Part shown: in pieces, positions 42,208-50,011 of the stretch | Position numbering within the stretch: the stretch's first letter is position 1 | Layout: every line of letters starts with the position of its first letter | From: Aggregatilineales bacterium | GTDB taxonomy: Bacteria; Chloroflexota; Anaerolineae; Aggregatilineales; Phototrophicaceae | Assembly: GCA_030834905.1 (NCBI GenBank) | Contig: JAUQWZ010000023.1 | Location: 62,001-126,000, forward strand | DNA: 64,000 nt | Direction of reading: 5' to 3' | Position numbers and translations under genes: made by a program | Notes under the pieces: generated by a model | The model's database searches: none | Told to the model about the DNA's origin: nothing | Seen by the model: the letters and a program-made list of their open reading frames with translations, nothing else

Positions 42208-43173
42208 TCAGTACTCCAGGTTCTGGTCGCCGCGACCGAATAAGCGTGCCTGCGCCAGGCTTACCAGCACAATCACGACTGCGAGTATGTAGCTGAGCGC
42301 CGCCCCGTAGCCGAAGTGCAAATCGCCAAAGGCTTCATCGAACATGTGCGTCAGCGCGACTTCGGTGCGGTGCAGCGGCCCGCCGCCAGTAATGAGCAGG
42401 ACGGAGATGAACACCTGAAACCCGCCGATCATCAGCGCGATGAGGACGAAGAAAATCGTGCGGCGAATCAGCGGGATGGTCATGTAGCGGATGCGCTGCC
42501 ATTCGGTCGCGCCGTCAATCGCTGCTGCTTCGTAGAGTTCGGTTGGGATGCCTTGCAGCGCGGCGAGAAAGATCACCATCGCCCAGCCCATTCCCTTCCA
42601 GATTCCTAAGCTGTAGATGGCGATCCAGGCGGTATTGCTGTTCGCCAGCCACGACACCGGTTCGGCGATGACGCCCAGCTTGACGAGGACGTAGTTGATC
42701 AAGCCGCCGTCGCCGGGGCTAAACAGATAAATAAACAGAAAGCTGACCACAACCCAGGACGTGACCACCGGCAAATAATAGATAGTTCTGAATAAACGTT
42801 TGGCAATCGTGACGCGGTTGACCAGCAGCGCCAGAGTTAGTCCAATAATCATCTGCCCGGCAACCGTGACGATGGCGTAGACGGCGGTGTTGCTCATCGC
42901 CATCCAGAAGGTACGGTCAGCAAACACGGCTTGATAATTCGCCAGTCCGACAAAGGTGCTGGTTTGACCGGGGATGATTCGCCAGTCGAAAAAGCTGATA
43001 TAGAGCTGATACACCAGCGGATAAACCGACCACAGCAGGTAGAGCGCCAGCCCGGGGATGATGAACAGGTACGGGACGTAGGGGCGGTAGTACGGTTTGG
43101 CTCGGTCTGCTGTCCGTTGCTGCGGCGCGCTGCTGGTGGCGGCGCGCGGCTGCTGTATGGAATTGCTGATCAT
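42208..43173 (-). CDS. CUT1 sugar ABC transporter permease (MalF type)
   Basis: Partner permease, 321 residues, with an N-terminal cytoplasmic tail of ~40 residues, then six helices. The first begins YVPYLFIIPGLALYLLWSVY. The EAA loop is ELYEAAAIDGATEWQRIRYM near residue 225. GAGGAG lies 9 bases before the ATG. It follows the binding-protein gene after a 76-base spacer holding a stable hairpin (43201-43240), which should lower permease output relative to the binding protein. Confidence 0.93.
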   Translation of the reverse strand: MISNSIQQPRAATSSAPQQRTADRAKPYYRPYVPYLFIIPGLALYLLWSVYPLVYQLYISFFDWRIIPGQTSTFVGLANYQAVFADRTFWMAMSNTAVYAIVTVAGQMIIGLTLALLVNRVTIAKRLFRTIYYLPVVTSWVVVSFLFIYLFSPGDGGLINYVLVKLGVIAEPVSWLANSNTAWIAIYSLGIWKGMGWAMVIFLAALQGIPTELYEAAAIDGATEWQRIRYMTIPLIRRTIFFVLIALMIGGFQVFISVLLITGGGPLHRTEVALTHMFDEAFGDLHFGYGAALSYILAVVIVLVSLAQARLFGRGDQNLEY

Positions 43174-43200
43174 GGCAGAGTTCTCCTCTGGCGAACAGAA

Positions 43201-43240
43201 CAGGGTGGTCTACACAGGCAAGCCCACATAAACCACCCTG
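43201..43240 (-). promoter_or_regulatory. Intercistronic hairpin between binding-protein and permease genes
   Basis: CAGGGTGGT (43201-43209) pairs with ACCACCCTG (43232-43240). Stems here commonly protect the upstream mRNA segment or partly terminate, giving excess binding protein over permeases. No T tract follows, favouring mRNA stabilisation over termination. Confidence 0.6.
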
Positions 43241-43249
43241 AGCTACAGC

Positions 43250-44467
43250 CTAATCGCCCGCGAGCAGGGCGTCAATCTCTTCGGCTGCCAGATCCATCGC
43301 TTCCTGAGCCGACATTTCGCCGCGCAGGACAAGCTGCGCCGCATCTGCCAGCACCGTTTCGATATCGTTGTACGCCGGATGCGGCGTGCGAGCGCCCGCC
43401 GTCTGAAGCTGTTCGAGGAAAGTGCCGTAGTACGGATGCTCGGTGAAGTATTCGTCGTCGATGAGCGAGCTGAGCACCGTCAACTGACCGACCTTCGACA
43501 TTTCCAGTTGGTAGGTTTCGCTCTGGGTAAAGCGCAGGAATTCCATCGCTTCTTCGGGATGTTCCGAGCCAGCCATGAGGACGATGTTCTCGCCGCCGAC
43601 CACTGAAACGGGTCCGCCTTCGCCCGCAGGCATCAGCGCCGCCGCCACTTCAAAGTCGGGATACTGCTCTTCCTGCGTCGGATAGAACCAGGGACCTTCG
43701 AGCATGGTGACAATCGTGCCGCCGAAGAAGCCGCCCCATGCGTCGAGTCCGCTGCCGATAAAGCCATCAGAGAAGCAGCCGTCCTGCACCCGGTCGGCAA
43801 TATACTGAACCGCCGCCACTGTTTCTTCGCTGTTGACGTAGCCGGTTGCCGTCGTCATGGCTTCGTCGGTGACATCGCCGCCAAAGCTCCAGATCCAGGG
43901 CAGCAGCGCCCAGCCATAGGTGCCGCCGTCGCTGAACAGGGTGGTGCCTTCGGGCAGCGTTTCGCACAGCGCCGTGAAATCGTCAATCGTTACCGGCGCG
44001 GTGTCCAGCAGCGCCGGATTATAGACCAGAATGCGGGTGTTGGTATCCAGCGGCAGCCCGTAGTATTCGCCTTCATAGATGTTCGTCGAAAGCGGTCCGG
44101 GGAACACGTTCGCCGCCAATTCGTCAAAGTCGGGCAGTTCCTGGCTCAGGTTCGTCAGAATGCCCTGAGCCGCAAATTCCGGCGACCAGATGATGTCCAG
44201 GCGGACAAGATCGGGACCTTCGCCGCCCGCCGCCGAAGTCAGCAGCGCCTGACGGAAGCCGTCATAGGGGTAGGGAACCGATTCAACGTGAATGTTCGGG
44301 TGTTCTTCCTCAAACAATGGGATGAGCACTTCGGTCAGCGCCGCATTCTCGGACGATGTTTCGTTATAGGTGTGCCAGAACGTGATCGTGACGGGTTCCT
44401 GGGCAAAGGTAGTTGGAACGATGATGAGCAGCGCGAGCAGGGCGGTGAGAACAATTCTGGATTTCAT
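43250..44467 (-). CDS. CUT1 sugar-binding protein
   Basis: Extracellular solute-binding protein, 405 residues. The signal peptide is MKSRIVLTALLALLIIVPTT then FAQ, cleaved before about residue 23. The mature start (VTITFWHTYNETSSENAALT) is typical of family-1 sugar-binding proteins, and WGGFFGGTIVTMLEGPWFYP is the hinge region. There is no lipobox cysteine. GAGGAG lies 8 bases before the ATG. First gene of the operon with two permeases, GH66 and GH15, preceded by the operator at 44549. Likely ligand: dextran or isomaltose-type oligosaccharides, from context. Confidence 0.92.
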   Translation of the reverse strand: MKSRIVLTALLALLIIVPTTFAQEPVTITFWHTYNETSSENAALTEVLIPLFEEEHPNIHVESVPYPYDGFRQALLTSAAGGEGPDLVRLDIIWSPEFAAQGILTNLSQELPDFDELAANVFPGPLSTNIYEGEYYGLPLDTNTRILVYNPALLDTAPVTIDDFTALCETLPEGTTLFSDGGTYGWALLPWIWSFGGDVTDEAMTTATGYVNSEETVAAVQYIADRVQDGCFSDGFIGSGLDAWGGFFGGTIVTMLEGPWFYPTQEEQYPDFEVAAALMPAGEGGPVSVVGGENIVLMAGSEHPEEAMEFLRFTQSETYQLEMSKVGQLTVLSSLIDDEYFTEHPYYGTFLEQLQTAGARTPHPAYNDIETVLADAAQLVLRGEMSAQEAMDLAAEEIDALLAGD

Positions 44468-44548
44468 GCTTATCTCCTCAATAAACGACTAGCTTCTATA
44501 CATGAGATGCGAGCGAAGTGCGGTGTGTAAGTTCAGTCAGTCCCTCCT

Positions 44549-44562
44549 TTGAACCGGTTCAA
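44549..44562. promoter_or_regulatory. LacI operator upstream of the sugar transporter operon
   Basis: TTGAACCGGTTCAA, a perfect 14-base palindrome with a central CG, 82 bases before the binding-protein ATG. The same 14 bases occur at 45618-45631 in the promoter of the adjacent lacI gene, which makes that repressor the natural ligand for both. Confidence 0.8.
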
Positions 44563-44575
44563 GTCTGGTCGAAAT

Positions 44576-45604
44576 TTAACGCGGGCTGCCGGTTGATTGG
44601 CGAACAACGAGTTCGGGCTTCAACAGCTTGCCGCCGAGTAAGCTAATCGACTGTTGGTTAATCAGATGGATCAATAAGTTGAATAGTGTTCTGCCGATAT
44701 CGTGGATCGGCTGGCTGATGGTGGTCAGCGGGGGATTGCTGTAACGTGCCAGCGGCAGATCGTCAAAACCAACGACCGATACATCTCTGCCGACGACCAA
44801 GCCGCGCGCCTGAATCGCCCACATCGCGCCGTAAGCCATCCGGTCGTTATTACACACAATTGCCGTTGGCGGGTTCGGCTGGTCGAGCAGGTAATGCGCG
44901 CCCGCCTGCCCGGATCGCTCGCTGTAATCGCCCTCGTAGTTGAGCGCCGGGTCAATGGGCAGGTTGGCGTCGCTCATGCCCTTGACGAATCCCTGCCAGC
45001 GCAGGCGAGTCAGATACTGTTCGTGGGGTGGTGACAGATAGGCGATGCGCTGGTGTCCCAGTTCCGCCAAGTGCCGGACGGCGCTTTCGATGCCAGCAGC
45101 GCCATCAACATCAATCCAGTTGTCGCCTTCCTCAGCTTCAAAGCGTCCGAAGATGACAAACGGAAAATCCTGCTCGCGTAAATAGGCAACACGGGGGTCT
45201 TTTTCGCGCAGCGCGAACAGTATCAATCCGTCAATCTGCCGGCTGGTCACCAGCCGTTTATACAGTTCCATTTCGCGCTGTCCCGCCGGAATCGCCCAGA
45301 ATGTCAGACCGATGCTGCTGCTGATCGCCTCGCTGGTGATGCCGTCGATCAAGTCCAGCACCATCGGGTCAGTTTCGATCAGGTCGTCCTGAAGGCGAAT
45401 CTCGCTGCGGATCATGCCGATGGTGTTGGCGCGCTGGGTGCTCAGGCTGCGCGCTGCCGCGGTTGGGTGGTAACCAAGCGACTCAATCGTCTCCAGGACG
45501 CGCTGGCGGGTTTCGTCTTTGACCAGCGGACTCCCGTTCAGGACGTTGGAAACCGTCCCTACGGAAACTCGTGCATGGCGGGCAACATCGCGAATAGTTG
45601 GCAT
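44576..45604 (-). CDS. LacI-family transcriptional repressor of the alpha-glucan locus
   Basis: DNA-binding sugar sensor, about 342 residues. The helix-turn-helix is residues 4-23 (IRDVARHARVSVGTVSNVLN), followed by the hinge helix (HPTAAARSLSTQRANTIGMI). The periplasmic-binding-protein-like core ends with VVGFDDLPLARYSNPPLTTI and a final helix. ATG 45604 is chosen: the in-frame TTG at 45631 lies inside the operator. A near-consensus promoter and a 20-base operator precede it. The gene is upstream of, and on the same strand as, the transporter operon it is expected to control. Confidence 0.92.
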   Translation of the reverse strand: MPTIRDVARHARVSVGTVSNVLNGSPLVKDETRQRVLETIESLGYHPTAAARSLSTQRANTIGMIRSEIRLQDDLIETDPMVLDLIDGITSEAISSSIGLTFWAIPAGQREMELYKRLVTSRQIDGLILFALREKDPRVAYLREQDFPFVIFGRFEAEEGDNWIDVDGAAGIESAVRHLAELGHQRIAYLSPPHEQYLTRLRWQGFVKGMSDANLPIDPALNYEGDYSERSGQAGAHYLLDQPNPPTAIVCNNDRMAYGAMWAIQARGLVVGRDVSVVGFDDLPLARYSNPPLTTISQPIHDIGRTLFNLLIHLINQQSISLLGGKLLKPELVVRQSTGSPR

Positions 45605-45614
45605 TGGCTCCACC

Positions 45615-45664
45615 GAATTGAACCGGTTCAATTCCAGTAAAACATAAGTGAATCATTTTGTCAA
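45615..45664 (-). promoter_or_regulatory. Promoter and autoregulatory operator of lacI
   Basis: On the minus strand, a -35 box TTGACA (45659-45664) and a -10 box TTTACT (45636-45641) are separated by 17 bases. The palindrome GAATTGAACCGGTTCAATTC (45615-45634) covers the expected transcription start. Its core is identical to 44549-44562. Repressor binding here would block initiation, so the gene should be autoregulated. Confidence 0.75.
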
Positions 45665-45710
45665 CAAAATCGGGGCTGCAAAAATGACGTGGGGCGGCTG
45701 GACGGGTTGA

Positions 45711-45736
45711 GGTGAGGGGAACGAAAATCCCTCACC
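45711..45736 (-). terminator. Hairpin downstream of the DUF4012 gene
   Basis: GGTGAGGG (45711-45718) pairs with CCCTCACC (45729-45736) across a 10-base loop, 8 bases after the DUF4012 stop. It shares the GTGAGGG word with the repeats at 4629 and 38302, so it may be a reduced copy serving as terminator. Confidence 0.55.
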
Positions 45737-45743
45737 CCGCGTC

Positions 45744-47825
45744 CTATTCATCCAGCGAGTAAATGATTTCGATCTGCTGATCGGATGCCAGAGCAAAATC
45801 AAATTCGAGGATCGGCTGATCGAGCGTGTAGGTGGCGCGTGGTTCGGGCGATACCCGCAGCACACCGGCGGCGGCTGGCAGCGTCACCTGCACGCTGACT
45901 CCGTCGGCGATAGTACCCGGCTGCTTCTGAATCAGCAGGCGATAGCGATAATAGTCGCCAATCTGGGTCGTCACAGTGCCGGTGTTGTAGGAAAGCTGGA
46001 AACGCTCGCTGCCGTCGTAAGGAATCGTGACGTGAGAAACGAAGATAGCCACGTCTTCGGCTGCCACAGCCTCCGGTTCGTAGGTGAGGTTGTTTGTGCC
46101 GGTCAGCGAACTGCCCAACGGGACAAAAAGCTGCATCAGGTTGTCGTAGTCCAGCGGACCATGATACACCGGATCAATTGCCGGGTCGGCGTCGGCGCGG
46201 CGAGCCGAATAGTCGTAGGCGATGGTCGCGCGGCTCTGGGCGCTGCCGTCCGGCTGAATCGCCACGTCATAAACCAACTGGCGCACGATAGACCGGTTCG
46301 ATTTATTGCCCAGATTGGCGTCGGCGACCAGCAAATAGTCCTCACCTGAGACGGGTGTCTGAGCGCCAGACCACCCCAGTATGTCAATCGCCTGGTTCAG
46401 CGCGTCGTCGCTCATGTGCAGCATGATGTGCTTTTCCTGAAGCGCCCGCAGCAGCGCGCTCAGAAAGCGGGTGCTTTGCTGCGGATCGCCGCTCATATCC
46501 TGCCAATCGCTGAAGATTTGCTGGTAAAGCGCGGCGATAAAGCGTTTGTGAGGCGTTTCGCCTTTGCCAAAGGCGCGGATATCGTAAACCACCTGCCGGA
46601 AGTTTTCGGTCGTGACCACCTGATCATAGCCGGGAACGACGACGCTTCCCAACACTTCCAGAATCGTCTCGAAGCCAACGATGTCGATGGCAATGACGCC
46701 GCTGACCGGCGACTGAGGGTTGAAGCCGCTGTCGTAGTACCAGGTCGCCATTCGCGCGGTAGACGGGAAATCGGCATACCAGCTTCCGTCCCAAGCGGCA
46801 TAAATCGGCTGGCTGTATCCGATCCACCAGTCCGGCACTGCGATCTCGCTGCCGGTGCCAAGTGACGGCGGGTTGGGACTGGTGGCGGTGGTCGGGCTGT
46901 AGCTGTAGTCGATAATGCGCCCGTTGCGAACGCTCATCCAGCCGTAGGTGCTGATGTAGCCGCCTGAGGGACGCAGTTCATCGCTGTTCTGCGACAGGAT
47001 GAGATAGCTTTGTTCTTCAGAAATTCCGAGGGCTTGTGTGAGCAGTTCGGGTGCCTGCTGAAGCGTCTGATTGATGCCGACCAACTGGTCATAGTAGCGG
47101 ATCAGACTCTCGACGTTCAGGAATACCTGAGGCGAAATACCGGATAGATCAATGCTGTTAATCTGTGTCCTCGCCGTATTCAGGTAATTATTGGCGGAAA
47201 TGAACTGGCTCCGCCCAATACGCAGCAGTTCAACAATGCGCTCGCCTGACGAAATCTGGGCAATCACCGACTCATTTTCTTCGCCCGATACCAGGAAAAA
47301 AAGCGTCGGCTGGAGTCCGGTGAGCATCTCGCGTGCCGCCAGCGACAGCGACTGCGCGGCGTCGAGCGTCGTCAGGGTCGTTTCGATATCGCGGTTGGCA
47401 GAGGCAATCGGCTGGAGGAAGAAGAGCTGCTGCCGGGCGCTTGCCAGCGTCCGTACCAGTTCGTTGACGTTGGCTTGCAGGCGCTCGAAATCGGACAGGG
47501 TAAGCTCGGTACTGGGTCGATTGTAGAACGAGGCAAGCACGCGATTTAAGCCCGTAATCGAGGACTGGACGCGGTTGTTGGCGTCAGTGACCAGGGTCGC
47601 CGCAGCCACCGCCAGCACCACCAGCACCGCCGCTACGATGATCAGTAAATTGCCTAATTTTACCCGCAAGCCAAGCCGGCGGCGGAGATGGCGAAGGAAT
47701 CGCGGTCCGCGCCGGTGGTGATGGCGTTTCTTACGCTCTGGCGTTGGCATCGCCTCCGGGGCTTCCGCGCTCACCAGTTGGATGGGTCTGGTTTCTTCAG
47801 TAGGAGTCATGCGTTCGTTTGCCAT
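45744..47825 (-). CDS. DUF4012 membrane-anchored protein
   Basis: A 693-residue protein with a basic cytoplasmic N-terminus (KKRHHHRRGPRFLRHLRRRL), one membrane helix at about 58-80 and a large extracytoplasmic part. The family hallmark SQNSDELRPSGGYISTYGWM is near residue 280, with GVIAIDIVGFETILEVLGSV near 375. DUF4012 proteins recur in exopolysaccharide clusters of Chloroflexota and Actinobacteria, but their activity is not established. It starts 12 bases after the FlaA1-like gene and shares its direction, which supports a role in surface-polymer export or attachment. Confidence 0.85.
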   Translation of the reverse strand: MANERMTPTEETRPIQLVSAEAPEAMPTPERKKRHHHRRGPRFLRHLRRRLGLRVKLGNLLIIVAAVLVVLAVAAATLVTDANNRVQSSITGLNRVLASFYNRPSTELTLSDFERLQANVNELVRTLASARQQLFFLQPIASANRDIETTLTTLDAAQSLSLAAREMLTGLQPTLFFLVSGEENESVIAQISSGERIVELLRIGRSQFISANNYLNTARTQINSIDLSGISPQVFLNVESLIRYYDQLVGINQTLQQAPELLTQALGISEEQSYLILSQNSDELRPSGGYISTYGWMSVRNGRIIDYSYSPTTATSPNPPSLGTGSEIAVPDWWIGYSQPIYAAWDGSWYADFPSTARMATWYYDSGFNPQSPVSGVIAIDIVGFETILEVLGSVVVPGYDQVVTTENFRQVVYDIRAFGKGETPHKRFIAALYQQIFSDWQDMSGDPQQSTRFLSALLRALQEKHIMLHMSDDALNQAIDILGWSGAQTPVSGEDYLLVADANLGNKSNRSIVRQLVYDVAIQPDGSAQSRATIAYDYSARRADADPAIDPVYHGPLDYDNLMQLFVPLGSSLTGTNNLTYEPEAVAAEDVAIFVSHVTIPYDGSERFQLSYNTGTVTTQIGDYYRYRLLIQKQPGTIADGVSVQVTLPAAAGVLRVSPEPRATYTLDQPILEFDFALASDQQIEIIYSLDE

Positions 47826-47837
47826 CTGTCACAATAA

Positions 47838-49751
47838 TCACGCGGGCGTTGAAACGGCGACAGCCTGAGGATCGATGATCGACAGGAGCGTTTCAAGCGG
47901 CTGTTCAACGGAAGCAAACTCCGTTTCCGCCAGTCTATCTACCTTTTCCTGAAATGTCGAGCAGTCGAAATTCTGGGGCCAGGTATTGTGCTTCATGATG
48001 TGCGAGTGTGCCGTTTCAACCATAGCTTCGTAGCCGTTAAACAGCTCCTCGTGCATCTTTTCGCCGTCCCGCATTCCGGTGAAACGAATATCAATGTCCT
48101 TATAGGGGCGCAGTCCGCGCAGGCGGATCATTCGCTCGGCGAGTTCGACAATTCGGACGACTTCGCCCATCTTGAGGATGAACACGTCGTCGCCTTCGGT
48201 GATGGCGGCGGCGTGAATAATCAGGTTCGCCGCTTCGGGAATGCTCATGAAATAGCGGGTCATCTCCGGGTCGGTGACCGTCACGGGACCGCCGGATTCA
48301 ATCTGGCGGTTAAACGTGGGAACCACGCTGCCGCGGCTGCCAAGCACGTTGCCAAAGCGCACTGACGTATACAGCGTCCTGCCTTTGTCCTCGCAGTCGA
48401 GAGTGTGCAGCAGCAGTTCGCAGACGCGCTTGCTTGCCCCCATCACGCTGGAAGGGTTGACGGCTTTGTCGGTCGAGATGAGGACAAAACGCTCGGCGTC
48501 AAATTCTCGCGCCAGCTCGGCGACAATGCGCGTCCCCAGAATGTTGGTTCGCATCCCTTCCGATGGATAGTCCTCCAGCATCGGGACATGCTTATAGGCT
48601 GCCGCGTGGAACACGATTTGCGGCTGGTATTCGGCAAATAGATTCTTCATCGAGCGCAAGCGCGTGATATCCGCCAGCACCGGGATGAGCGCGGCTTCCG
48701 GGAAGCGGGCTTTCAGTTCGATCCACAGGTCGTGCAGACCGCTTTCGTTGTTATCCAGCAAAACCAGCTTCCGGGGCGCGTAATTCAGCACCTGACGGCT
48801 GAGTTCCGATCCAATTGACCCCGCCGCGCCGGTAATCAGGATGATCCGGTTGGAGATGGTGGTCAGGTCGATGCCCTCATGCTGAGTAATGGTGGTTCTG
48901 CCGATCAGATCTTCCGCCAGGACGTCACGCAGCAGTTCAGGCGAGCGCGTGTTCTTCATCAGGGCGAGGACATCGGGGATGACTTTGATCATGGCGCTGG
49001 TTTCCTCGCACAGGGCGAGAATCTCTCGGAAATCGGCACCAGAGATTTTGTGAACGGCGACCACAATCAGTTCAACGTCGTGTGCCTCAGCAATCGCGAT
49101 GAGATCCTTGCGGGTGCCCAGCACGCGGCAGCCTTCGACGTACATATTGAGTTTGTCCGGGTCATCATCAATGAACCCGATGACTTTATGATGGTTTCCT
49201 GAAAAACGGTGTTTTAGCCGAAGCGCCAGCGTTTGCCCCGCTTCTCCGGCACCGATGATGAGCACGCGAGTCGGCTGTTCGGGGAACTGCCGATTCCAGA
49301 TGGCTTGCCAGCGCCACGCCAGACCACTCACCACGCGCGAGCGATAGCGGATGGTGACCAGACCGACGAACGACAGTATGCTGCCGATGAGGACAATACC
49401 CAGCGGCAGGGGACGTGGTACCTGAACAACGGTATAGATCGAAAGAATGACCCCTACCGCGAAGATGGCGTTGACAATCACCGTGATGTCGTGTCCGCTG
49501 GTGCGGCTCCAGATACGGCGATAGACGCCGAATAAAAACAGCATCGCTACCGTCAAAACCGATATGACGGCAAACATGATGGCGGTCTGCCCAAAATCGG
49601 GCATGACCGTGACGCCGCGAACCGAAAAGGCGGCGGTATAAGCAATGAAGACGATAACGGCATCAACGCACATCCAGATCACTAACCGCTTATAGTGGTT
49701 ACTGAACCACGCTGATACGATTCGTCTGAGTTGGAATGCGACCTGACTCAA
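47838..49751 (-). CDS. FlaA1/CapD-type nucleotide-sugar dehydratase/epimerase
   Basis: Polysaccharide-biosynthesis membrane enzyme of about 637 residues. Four or five N-terminal helices (to about 150) precede a first Rossmann domain (VLIIGAGEAGQTLALRLKHR, near 163) and then the catalytic SDR domain (LITGAAGSIGSELSRQVLNY, near 304). YKHVPMLEDYP and TDKAVNPSSVMGASKR are also present; the latter carries Met where classical SDRs have the catalytic Tyr, the normal state of this family. Products are 4-keto-6-deoxy UDP-sugars. Start TTG 49751 has AAGGGGGAA just upstream; longer in-frame starts do not. The 260 bases before it (49752-50011) contain no gene I can support. Confidence 0.9.
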   Translation of the reverse strand: MSQVAFQLRRIVSAWFSNHYKRLVIWMCVDAVIVFIAYTAAFSVRGVTVMPDFGQTAIMFAVISVLTVAMLFLFGVYRRIWSRTSGHDITVIVNAIFAVGVILSIYTVVQVPRPLPLGIVLIGSILSFVGLVTIRYRSRVVSGLAWRWQAIWNRQFPEQPTRVLIIGAGEAGQTLALRLKHRFSGNHHKVIGFIDDDPDKLNMYVEGCRVLGTRKDLIAIAEAHDVELIVVAVHKISGADFREILALCEETSAMIKVIPDVLALMKNTRSPELLRDVLAEDLIGRTTITQHEGIDLTTISNRIILITGAAGSIGSELSRQVLNYAPRKLVLLDNNESGLHDLWIELKARFPEAALIPVLADITRLRSMKNLFAEYQPQIVFHAAAYKHVPMLEDYPSEGMRTNILGTRIVAELAREFDAERFVLISTDKAVNPSSVMGASKRVCELLLHTLDCEDKGRTLYTSVRFGNVLGSRGSVVPTFNRQIESGGPVTVTDPEMTRYFMSIPEAANLIIHAAAITEGDDVFILKMGEVVRIVELAERMIRLRGLRPYKDIDIRFTGMRDGEKMHEELFNGYEAMVETAHSHIMKHNTWPQNFDCSTFQEKVDRLAETEFASVEQPLETLLSIIDPQAVAVSTPA

Positions 49752-50011
49752 TGCTTTCCCCCTTGTTGGTGCGTGAAAACTGCTGTTCAGGCACAAGCCA
49801 CAAGCTGCGACAGAGCTGTCACCCAACGATTACCGTGCAAATGCCAGCCGGAAGTGAATGGCTAAGCGATTATGAAATTGTGTTTATTGGCAATATCACC
49901 TTCTTTCCACTTAGTCGTACAAAAGCGATACTAAATCTCGTCCGCGAAATCGGCTTCATGTTGCAGGTAAGCCTGGGTTACCGGGATGTGATTTAGGCTG
50001 TGAGGATAACC

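Noticed and set aside
49736..49996. 86-codon plus-strand frame upstream of the FlaA1-like gene
   Set aside because: It overlaps the 5' end and promoter side of the minus-strand gene, has no ribosome site and no recognisable domain.
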